64,000 bases of DNA from Hallella colorans (GTDB lineage: Bacteria; Bacteroidota; Bacteroidia; Bacteroidales; Bacteroidaceae), in contig NZ_QENY01000003.1 of NCBI RefSeq assembly GCF_003096815.1, positions 1 through 64,000 of the forward strand, read 5' to 3'. Below are positions 53,967 to 61,114 of the stretch, one piece after another. The notes under the pieces were generated by a model. It was given only the letters and a program-made list of their open reading frames with translations. It was not told the DNA's origin and did not search any database. Position numbers and translations under genes: made by a program. Position 1 is the first letter of the stretch. Every line of letters begins with the position of its first letter.

Positions 53967-54030
53967 GTGGAGAAAACTTTTTTGACGTGATGGGCTTAAA
54001 AAGTGTAGAAAACGCTGATTTATAGGCATT

Positions 54031-54114
54031 TGACAAAAACCCTGAAAAATCGCGTATTTGCGAGCAACGTGAGAGCTGTTTGCCTATACGCGAATTTTCA
54101 GGAAGCTTTTGTCA
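54031..54114. repeat. Hairpin with the CGCGTATTTGC element, copy C
   Basis: Arms 54041-54061 and 54082-54102 are complementary at 18 of 21 positions around a 20-nt loop; outer stems TGACAAAA (54031-54038) and TTTTGTCA (54107-54114) extend it. Same loop length as copy B. Sits 60 bp past the stop of the S9 peptidase (minus strand). Confidence 0.75.
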
Positions 54115-54174
54115 GATCTTTTCAACGGTTTTCTTTTCTGAGCGTAAGTCGTTGGTCAAGATGGGGGTAGTGTG

Positions 54175-56301
54175 TCAAGGTTGGGTGGGAGCTGCGATGT
54201 AAGGGTTTGCCATCACCATCTTTTTGGTGTCCCATGGGGCGGGTGCGCCACCGAGATAGGTGTGGAACCATTCTAAATGTGCGTTGTAGTATAGTGGCAT
54301 AGACTTTAGTCCGCTTGGCCAGTGCCCGTCATTGTCGAAGATGATGAGGCGGCTGGGAATGCCAAGTGTTTGCAAGGTGGTGAAATATTGCAGGCTCTGA
54401 TTGTATGACACGCGGTAGTCGCGCTCGCCGGTGATGATGAGCGTGGGCGTGGCAAAGCGTGAGGTGAACTCAGACGGGCTCCATTTCTTGTACAGTGGGG
54501 AGTTCCATGGTTGGCCTTGCAGGTCAAAATTGGGGAACCACAGTTCCTCTGTGGTGCCCCACATGGACTCGAGATCAAATAGCCCCATCATTGAGGCCAG
54601 GCACTTAAAACGTTTGGTCTGTCCCTGCAGCCAGTTCATGAAGTAGCCGCCATAGCTCCATCCCATGGCTCCCATGCGCGTGGAGTCCACGTATTGGAGC
54701 GTTGCCAGCTTGTCGGTCACCGCCATCACGTCCTCGTATGGCATACCGCCCCAAGAGCCGCTGATGTCTCGGCAATACTGCTGTCCGTACCCTGTGGAGC
54801 CGTGTGGGTTGGGGTATGCCACCACGTATCCGGCCCCGGGGTACACCTGCCAATCCGCCCTGTACGAGTCCATCCATTGCATTTGAGGGCCGCCGTGCAC
54901 GTTGATGACCAATGGGTATCGCTTGTTGGGGTCGAAACTGTGTGGCTTGACGATGAAAACGTGTACGCTGTCGCCTTTGGCGCCACGCACCCACAGCTGT
55001 TCAGATGGCCTGAAGTCTACGGCTCGCAGTAGGCTGTCGTTGAGCGAGGTGAGCTTTTGCTCATCGAGCGCGGCTTTGGCGCGTCTACCCTTGGAGGCGT
55101 TAATGGTGGCTTGGTAAAGTTCGGTAGGTCGACCTGTGGACGACCATGTGTAGTAGACGTGTCCCTGCCCGTCAATGTCGAAACTTGAGATGGCGCGCCT
55201 GGCGATTACTTTGGTGATGGCGCAGGTTTTGACGTCCACTTGGAAGAGCGGCTCATATCCTCTCTCCTCACCAAGGAAATAGATGCTTTTGGAGTTGGGC
55301 GCCCATTTGAAATCGTCCACCCAGTTGTCGAATTTCTCGGTCAACGCGCGTTTCTCGCCAGTCTTTCTGTCGTAAATGGCGAGTGTGAAGCGGTCGCTCT
55401 CGTAGCTTGGCGTGCGCTGGAATCGGTAGGCTATGTAGCGGCCGTCGGGTGAGTATTGTGGCGAACCGTCCCACGCGGGGTTGTTGGCGGTGATGTTTCG
55501 GGCCTCGCCTCCGGTCGTGGGAACGACCCAAAGGTCGCAGTTGGTGGATGCCTCGGGGTGTTTATCGTGGTTGCTTGTGTAGCATATCTCCTTGGAGTCG
55601 GGCGAGAAGACGAAACCGGTGGGGCCGGAGGGCGAGAACACCGGGCTGTGATAACGCCCGGGCGTGACGTCGGTGTAGGTGCCTCGGGCTATGTCGTACA
55701 CGATGATGTGCCAATATTTGCCATCGCTATATTCTGTCCAATGGCGGAAAAGCAATTCGTCTGCCACGTGCGCTTGTATGGGGTTGTTTTTTTTCTGGTT
55801 CATCACCGCTTTGTTGGCCTTGCCGTCTGAGCCGCCAATCTCGGGGAAAACCTCCGCCGCGAAAGCTATGAGTTTGCCGTCTGGCGAGAGCGTAGGACCT
55901 TGGATGCCGAGCGCGTAGTCGGTTATTTTCTTTGTTGAGCCATTGGCGTATCGGTACACTTGCGGCGTGCCATCGGCGTAGGAGAGATAGTAGAGGGTTT
56001 TGCCATCCTGCGACCAAAAGGGCGAATAGCTGCTGTTGTCTGTTGTGAGTTGTTTGGTTTGGCCTTTTGATAAACCGAGGAAGCTGCCGCTTTGAGGCGC
56101 TTTCAGCACGATGTTGTTGTACGAGCGTTGGGCTTTGAGGTTCTGGGAGGAAACACTATAGGCCAATACGCCGTCTTTGTTGACGGTGGGTGAGGACACG
56201 CGCTTGACGCGATACACGTCTTCTATGGTGAAAGCGCGCTTTTGTGCGCAGGCTGGTAGCATGGCCAACAGCATGGCGGAAAGCATTAGTTTCTTTTTCA
56301 T
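54175..56301 (-). CDS. S9 family serine peptidase (dipeptidyl/acylaminoacyl type)
   Basis: I use the ATG at 56301 (MKKKLMLSAMLLAML), which opens a signal peptide ending near PACAQ; the longer frame from 56517 reads through the promoter. The 708-residue product has an N-terminal seven-blade propeller of WD40-like PD40 repeats (SPDGKLIAFA, SPDGRYIAYRF, SPDSKEICYTS) and a C-terminal alpha/beta hydrolase with GWSYGGYFMNW (Ser about 555), ERDYRVSYNQ (Asp about 635) and NDGHWP (His about 670). It cleaves short peptides in the periplasm; similar DPP5-type enzymes feed peptide use in Bacteroidetes. Confidence 0.93.
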   Translation of the reverse strand: MKKKLMLSAMLLAMLPACAQKRAFTIEDVYRVKRVSSPTVNKDGVLAYSVSSQNLKAQRSYNNIVLKAPQSGSFLGLSKGQTKQLTTDNSSYSPFWSQDGKTLYYLSYADGTPQVYRYANGSTKKITDYALGIQGPTLSPDGKLIAFAAEVFPEIGGSDGKANKAVMNQKKNNPIQAHVADELLFRHWTEYSDGKYWHIIVYDIARGTYTDVTPGRYHSPVFSPSGPTGFVFSPDSKEICYTSNHDKHPEASTNCDLWVVPTTGGEARNITANNPAWDGSPQYSPDGRYIAYRFQRTPSYESDRFTLAIYDRKTGEKRALTEKFDNWVDDFKWAPNSKSIYFLGEERGYEPLFQVDVKTCAITKVIARRAISSFDIDGQGHVYYTWSSTGRPTELYQATINASKGRRAKAALDEQKLTSLNDSLLRAVDFRPSEQLWVRGAKGDSVHVFIVKPHSFDPNKRYPLVINVHGGPQMQWMDSYRADWQVYPGAGYVVAYPNPHGSTGYGQQYCRDISGSWGGMPYEDVMAVTDKLATLQYVDSTRMGAMGWSYGGYFMNWLQGQTKRFKCLASMMGLFDLESMWGTTEELWFPNFDLQGQPWNSPLYKKWSPSEFTSRFATPTLIITGERDYRVSYNQSLQYFTTLQTLGIPSRLIIFDNDGHWPSGLKSMPLYYNAHLEWFHTYLGGAPAPWDTKKMVMANPYIAAPTQP

Positions 56302-56320
56302 AATTGTGTTGTAGTTTTGT

Positions 56321-56329
56321 GCAAAGATA
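56321..56329 (-). promoter_or_regulatory. -7 box of the S9 peptidase
   Basis: TATCTTTGC on the minus strand 19 bp before the chosen ATG; it sets the start codon by excluding the upstream frame. Confidence 0.55.
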
Positions 56330-56854
56330 TGTTTTTTTTGCAGATAAAGCTTTTGCGGAATGCTTTTTTTGTTCAAAATTTGAAAACAAACCGTGTGTGT
56401 CATGCAAGAGAGTGGTGGTTTTGATGGACCGAAATTTGGCAAATCACTTTCCAAAACGGTTGTTTCCTTGTCATGATGACAACATGTTTCAATCGTAAAA
56501 GAAGCAAAGTGCGACAAAAAAGTGTAAAGTATTATCAGAATAAAATTATTTTGTTTTTATACATATAATTATTTGTAAACTAATATATTATAGTTGTATA
56601 AGTTAGCCTTTTATCCTTTTGATTATGTCAATTAAAAAGAATTGTTTTTCAATGTTCGTGTCTTTGTCTTTCCAAAGGAATGAGGACATATCTTTTTGAG
56701 CTGCTAATTTGCTGGTGGAGTAGGGTGGTGGATTGATAGATTGAAGAGAAGGCAATCGCTTTTGAAGGCTAAACGCACCGAAAATAAAGTTGGCAAGGAC
56801 GTGTTTTAGGGTTCTATCTGTCTTTGGATAGATAGTTTAAACGGTAACAAAAAG
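56330..56854. other. Gene-free region between S9 peptidase and sirtuin
   Basis: I see no gene or RNA here apart from a short hairpin (CTATCT/AGATAG at about 56813-56834). The long open frame upstream of the S9 start is not convincing. Confidence 0.5.
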
Positions 56855-56887
56855 ATAGGTAGCACTGTTTGAAAATGTGCTACCTAT
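56855..56887 (-). terminator. Terminator of the sirtuin gene
   Basis: ATAGGTAGCAC (56855-56865) and GTGCTACCTAT (56877-56887) form an 11-bp perfect stem; on the minus strand CTTTTTG follows, a U-run in the right direction. Confidence 0.75.
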
Positions 56888-56898
56888 GAGTGCTTGTT

Positions 56899-57609
56899 TT
56901 ATTGTTTGTTTTGTTTTAATAAGTCTATGAACTCGCGCATGCCTTCCGAAGCGCCTTTCTGTATGTGTGTGAGATTGGGCATGCGGTAGTTGTCCATGTC
57001 ATCGGGGTCTATCAAATAGATAGGGCATTGTCGTTTGGTGTAGTTCACTAAGCCTGCAGCAGGGTAGACTATCAATGACGTACCGATGATGACGAAGATG
57101 TCGGCCGTCATCGCCTCCGTCGCGGCAGGTCCGAGCATAGGCACACTTTCGCCAAAAAAGACAATGAATGGGCGGAGCAACGAGCCGTCTCCCGCTTTGG
57201 TTCCGGGTTTTATCTCGCTATTCTCCGGTGTGAGCTGCTGTATAAATTGCTCGTTGTAGGGGTCGTCCGCGGAGCATACCTTGGACAGCTCGCCGTGCAG
57301 GTGTATTACCTTTGATGAGCCGGCCCGCTCGTGCAAGTCGTCTACATTCTGTGTAAGCACGGCCACTTCATAGTCTTTTTCCAGTTCGGCTATGAGGCGA
57401 TGGCCTTCGTTGGGCTGTGCATTCCACAGTTTTTTTCTCAACATGTTGTAAAAGTTTGTTACGAGCGTAGGGTCAGCGAGCCAACCCTCGTGTGACGCAA
57501 CCTGCTGCACGGGATAGTTTTCCCATAGCCCGTCATTGCCTCGAAATGTTTTGAAGCCACTTTCCACAGACATTCCTGCGCCTGTCAGAAACACGATTTT
57601 CTTTTTCAT
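56899..57609 (-). CDS. cobB: Sirtuin (NAD-dependent protein deacylase), zinc-site-less
   Basis: A 236-residue Sir2 enzyme from ATG 57609 (MKKKIVFLTGAGMSVESG). NAD-binding GAGMSVESGFKTFRG, TQNVDDLHERAG, the catalytic His in VIHLHGEL (about 112) and GTSLIVYPAAGLV are intact. Unlike E. coli CobB, the zinc-ribbon segment has only one Cys (KVCSADDPYN), so the four-Cys site is missing. The position of the desuccinylase YxxR pair reads YNML. Bacteroidetes and some other bacteria have such zinc-less sirtuins. Acts in the cytoplasm on protein lysines. Confidence 0.88.
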   Translation of the reverse strand: MKKKIVFLTGAGMSVESGFKTFRGNDGLWENYPVQQVASHEGWLADPTLVTNFYNMLRKKLWNAQPNEGHRLIAELEKDYEVAVLTQNVDDLHERAGSSKVIHLHGELSKVCSADDPYNEQFIQQLTPENSEIKPGTKAGDGSLLRPFIVFFGESVPMLGPAATEAMTADIFVIIGTSLIVYPAAGLVNYTKRQCPIYLIDPDDMDNYRMPNLTHIQKGASEGMREFIDLLKQNKQ

Positions 57610-57735
57610 ACCCAATCGATTAAAATAGTCATTAGAGACACAAATAGTGCGAACCGAGCGCAATCAAGTTTAGCTCGAATTGTTAAGGCGACGCCTATTT
57701 TCTACAAAAATAGTATTTTTTCGGGAATAAACCTA

Positions 57736-57765
57736 TTGCAAACAATTAAAAATAAGTATCTTTGC
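57736..57765 (+). promoter_or_regulatory. Promoter of the FKBP cluster
   Basis: TTG (57736-57738) and TATCTTTGC (57757-57765), 18 bp apart, about 30 bp before the ATG at 57795. An ATG at 57762 lies inside the -7 box and is discounted. Confidence 0.6.
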
Positions 57766-57794
57766 ACATTATTACTAATAAGACAATAATTAGC

Positions 57795-58376
57795 ATGGAT
57801 AAAATAAGCTACGCATTAGGGATGAGTATAGGTCATCAGCTTGTGCAGATGAACGCGACCGAGCTGAATGTGGAAGATTTTGCAACGGCTGTCAAAGATG
57901 TTTTCGCCGACAAGGCATCAATGTCTGATGCTGACGCTCAGGCGTTGGTTCAATCGTTCTTTGAACGCAAGACGGAAGAACAATCTAAGACCGCGAAGGC
58001 CGCAGGTGAGAATTTTTTAGCTGAGAATGGTTGCAAAGAGGGTGTCGTAACGCTTCCATCTGGATTGCAATATCAAGTGCTGCGAGAGGGAAACGGCCGT
58101 AAACCAAAGGCTACAGACCAAGTGGAGTGTCACTATGAGGGCACGCTCATCAACGGTCAGGTGTTTGATAGCAGCTATCGTCGCGGCGAGACAGCCACTT
58201 TCGGGTTGAACCAAGTGATTGCTGGCTGGACAGAAGGATTACAGCTAATGCAGGAAGGCGCCAAGTATCGGTTCTTCATCCCATATACACTTGGATATGG
58301 TGAGCGAGGTGCGGGGCAGTCCATTCCACCTTACGCTACACTTATTTTTGATGTGGAGTTGATAAAAGTGAAATAA
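57795..58376 (+). CDS. FKBP-type peptidyl-prolyl isomerase, cytoplasmic
   Basis: A 193-residue protein with no signal peptide. N-terminal KISYALGMSIGHQLVQM forms the dimer domain of FklB/Mip-type proteins, then an FKBP domain (about 95-193) with FDSSYRRGETATFGLNQVI, GWTEGLQLMQEGAKYRFFIP and the end IPPYATLIFDVELIKVK. Catalyses prolyl isomerisation in the cytoplasm. Start chosen at 57795 because the longer frame begins in the promoter. First of three related tandem genes. Confidence 0.92.
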   Translation: MDKISYALGMSIGHQLVQMNATELNVEDFATAVKDVFADKASMSDADAQALVQSFFERKTEEQSKTAKAAGENFLAENGCKEGVVTLPSGLQYQVLREGNGRKPKATDQVECHYEGTLINGQVFDSSYRRGETATFGLNQVIAGWTEGLQLMQEGAKYRFFIPYTLGYGERGAGQSIPPYATLIFDVELIKVK

Positions 58377-58407
58377 ATAAGTAAAGATAAAAAGTAAAAT
58401 TGAACAA

Positions 58408-59286
58408 ATGAAAAGTTTGAAAATCGTGGCCGTTATGGCCATCACAGCCGCAACATTCAGTGCGTGCGGTAATTCGTCAACACCAAAAGCTGACTTGAAA
58501 TCAGACGTGGACACCATGAGTTATGCCATTGGTTTGGCGCAGTCACAGTATGTTCGCCAAGCCATTCAGCAAGGACAGGTCATAGACACGGCATATATTG
58601 ATGAATTCATCAAAGGTATCAACGAAGGAGCAAACGCAGGTGATGACAAGAAGAAAAATGCTTATATCATGGGTTTGCAGGTAGGACAGCAGCTGGCTAC
58701 ACAGCTTGTTAAGGGTATCAATCATGAGGTTTATGGTAGCGACTCGACAAAGACCATTTCCTTGAAAAACCTTTTGGCAGGCTTTATTACAGGAGCTAAG
58801 GGAAAGTCAGGACTATTTACTCCTGATGCCGCCAATCAGATAGCCCAGACCAAAATGGAAGCCATCAAGAGCAAGACCATGCTTAAAGAGTACGGTCCCA
58901 ACAAAGTGGCGGGAGAGAAATTCCTTGCTGACAACAAGAAAAAGGCGGGCGTTGTGACACTGCCTTCGGGCTTACAGTATAAGGTAATCAAGGAGGGAAA
59001 GGGCGCCATTCCTACCGATACCACTACTGTTAAGGTGAACTACGAAGGTCGTACCATAGATGGTAAGGTGTTCGAAAGCTCGTACACAAACGGCCAAGGC
59101 CCTGTGACAATTCAGCCCAAGCAATTTATTCCGGGCTGGACGGAAGCATTGACGCACATGCCAGAGGGTTCTGTTTGGGAAGTTTACATACCCCAAAACC
59201 TCGCCTACAAAGAGCGTCAGGCTGGTGATATCAAGCCATTCTCAACGCTTATCTTTAAGATAGAACTTATCAAGGTTGGAAAATAA
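58408..59286 (+). CDS. FKBP-type peptidyl-prolyl isomerase, lipoprotein
   Basis: A 292-residue lipoprotein: the lipobox TFSAC (Cys about residue 20) directs it to the envelope. Mip-like helical dimer domain (about 30-165: SYAIGLAQSQYVRQAIQQG) and a C-terminal FKBP domain (about 185-292: VFESSYTNGQGPVTIQPKQF). It helps periplasmic or surface protein folding. It begins 31 bp after the cytoplasmic paralogue and ends at a strong terminator. Confidence 0.92.
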   Translation: MKSLKIVAVMAITAATFSACGNSSTPKADLKSDVDTMSYAIGLAQSQYVRQAIQQGQVIDTAYIDEFIKGINEGANAGDDKKKNAYIMGLQVGQQLATQLVKGINHEVYGSDSTKTISLKNLLAGFITGAKGKSGLFTPDAANQIAQTKMEAIKSKTMLKEYGPNKVAGEKFLADNKKKAGVVTLPSGLQYKVIKEGKGAIPTDTTTVKVNYEGRTIDGKVFESSYTNGQGPVTIQPKQFIPGWTEALTHMPEGSVWEVYIPQNLAYKERQAGDIKPFSTLIFKIELIKVGK

Positions 59287-59307
59287 TAATATCCTTAGAT
59301 AATAACA

Positions 59308-59353
59308 ACCCCTCCTCGAGGCCATGTACGGTCCGTCAGGAGGGGTGTTTTTT
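59308..59353 (+). terminator. Rho-independent terminator after FKBP gene 2
   Basis: ACCCCTCCT (59308-59316) pairs with AGGAGGGGT (59338-59346), followed by GTTTTTTTG. Textbook terminator; the third FKBP gene is therefore transcribed separately. Confidence 0.85.
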
Positions 59354-59514
59354 GATTGCTACTGTGCCAAAACCAATTTTGATGAGGCCGTGGTAAAATG
59401 ATTGTACCAATACATTTGTCCAACGACATAAACGTTTTGGGAAAAATTTTTATATAAGTTAAGACAGTACTTTCATATTTTTTACATAAAATCATATCAT
59501 TAAAATAATAACAA

Positions 59515-60444
59515 ATGAAGAGGATTGCCATTATGTCGATGGCCATATTGATGGCCGCGTTGGTTCCTGTCTCAAGCTTGGCGAGCGATAAAGACAAGAA
59601 AAAGAAAAAAGAAAAAAGTGAGCTTGTCAAGCAAGTGCGCTTGGTTACGAGTGCCGATAGTTTGAGCTATGCGGCTGGTTATAGGGCCACGCAGGGACTT
59701 TTGAACTACCTTCAAAACCAGTTGCATGTTGACACCACGTATATGTCGGAGTTTGTGCGCGGCTACAAGGAGGTTATAGAAAAAGGAGAGGATCCTGCAT
59801 TCACGGCGTACATCGTCGGCACGCAGATAGCCAACCAAGCAAAAACCCAAATTTTTCCCGGTATGAACAAATCACTCGCAGGCACTGCCGACTCTCTTCG
59901 CGCGACGTGTTTCCACGAGGGATTTCTGGCCGGAGTGGTCGAGGACACCACCGTCTACAGCATGACATCAGCATCAGAGCTTTTCGATGTGCGTATGCAG
60001 GCTATCACCGCACGTAGAAACACAGCTTATAAGGCAGAGAACGAGGCATGGCTAAAAGCCAACTCCACCAAGCAAGGAGTTGTCGTTTTGCCCTCAGGAC
60101 TGCAATATAAGGTGCTCAAAAACGGAACAGGCGCCAAGCCCACGGTTGACCAGACGGTAGAAGTGATATACGAGGGAAAAACCATTGATGGCCATATTTT
60201 TGACGCCACATCCAAACATCCCGGCCAAAAGACGGACAGTTTCCGTTGCAATCAGGTTATAAAAGGGTGGACAGAGGCTTTGACCAATATGCCCGTGGGC
60301 AGCAAATGGGAGATTTACATTCCTCAGAATTTGGGCTATGGCGCTCGTGAGGCAGGCCAAATCAAGCCATTTTCCACACTGATTTTCACCGTGGAGCTCG
60401 TCTCAATACAGCCAGAGGAGAAAGCTTCTAAAAAATCAAAATAG
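59515..60444 (+). CDS. FKBP-type peptidyl-prolyl isomerase, periplasmic
   Basis: A 309-residue secreted protein: signal peptide of about 22 residues (AALVPVSSLAS), a Lys-rich stretch (DKDKKKKKEKSE), a Mip-like dimer domain (DSLSYAAGYRATQGLLN) and a C-terminal FKBP domain (about 195-305) with QVIKGWTEALTNMPVGSKWE. The tail KASKKSK is basic. Third and most divergent of the FKBP cluster, behind its own 5' region of 160 bp. Confidence 0.9.
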   Translation: MKRIAIMSMAILMAALVPVSSLASDKDKKKKKEKSELVKQVRLVTSADSLSYAAGYRATQGLLNYLQNQLHVDTTYMSEFVRGYKEVIEKGEDPAFTAYIVGTQIANQAKTQIFPGMNKSLAGTADSLRATCFHEGFLAGVVEDTTVYSMTSASELFDVRMQAITARRNTAYKAENEAWLKANSTKQGVVVLPSGLQYKVLKNGTGAKPTVDQTVEVIYEGKTIDGHIFDATSKHPGQKTDSFRCNQVIKGWTEALTNMPVGSKWEIYIPQNLGYGAREAGQIKPFSTLIFTVELVSIQPEEKASKKSK

Positions 60445-60545
60445 CCCAATCGACATGCACTGACATTTGTTAGATTGGTGCACTAATCATAGCACAAACT
60501 ATCAAATATACAAGGCCAACACCCCAAATCATCTTTTTAATATAA

Positions 60546-60583
60546 CAAAATGCACGAGTAATTTAATTTATTCGTGCATTTTG
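60546..60583 (+). terminator. Terminator after FKBP gene 3
   Basis: CAAAATGCACGAGTAA (60546-60561) and TTATTCGTGCATTTTG (60568-60583) pair with one mismatch around a 6-nt loop; TTGTTAG follows. Confidence 0.75.
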
Positions 60584-60649
60584 TTGTTAGTATCACATAT
60601 TTTACCTATTTTTGCTCAAACAATATCAACAATCTGTTAATGCTTAAAC

Positions 60650-61114
60650 ATGGAGAGAATAGACAATTTAGACAAGAAAATCCTTTTAATTCTATCGAAA
60701 AACGCACGTATACCTTTTAAGGATGTGGCCGCCGAGTGTGGTGTGTCGAGAGCCGCTATCCACCAGCGCGTGCAACGACTGATGGAGGCTGGCGTTATCA
60801 CTGGCAGCAGTTTCGACGTCAATCCCAAAAGCCTTGGCTACACCACTTGCACTTATGTGGGGCTGAATTTGGAGCGTGGCTCCATGTACAAGAATGTGGT
60901 AAAGCGCATTATTGACATCCCCGAGATTGTGGAATGCCACTTCACTACAGGCCCTTACACCATGCTCATCAAGGCTTATGCCCGCGACAACGAGCAGCTC
61001 ATGGATCTGCTCAACAATAGGCTTCAGACCATACCCGGTGTGGTTTCCACCGAGACGCTCATCTCTTTGGAGCAAAGCGTGAAGCGTGAAATCACCGTTA
61101 GTGTAAACGAATAA
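60650..61114 (+). CDS. Lrp/AsnC family transcriptional regulator
   Basis: A 154-residue DNA-binding protein: HTH with LDKKILLILSKNARIPFKDVAA (split, about 8-28) and VSRAAIHQRVQRLMEAGVI (about 33-51), then the RAM ligand-binding domain with IPEIVECHFTTGPYTMLIKA (about 92-111). It probably senses an amino acid. The ATG of the next gene overlaps its stop by 1 bp (TAATG), so the two are coupled and the regulator likely controls it. Confidence 0.92.
   Translation: MERIDNLDKKILLILSKNARIPFKDVAAECGVSRAAIHQRVQRLMEAGVITGSSFDVNPKSLGYTTCTYVGLNLERGSMYKNVVKRIIDIPEIVECHFTTGPYTMLIKAYARDNEQLMDLLNNRLQTIPGVVSTETLISLEQSVKREITVSVNE

Larger units (their letters stand above)
53586..54174. other. 589-bp intergenic region with repeats
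   Basis: Between TIGR02757 (start) and the S9 peptidase (stop), both minus. Contains the -7 box at 53649-53656, array C (53857-53966) and hairpin C (54031-54114). No coding frame. Confidence 0.7.
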
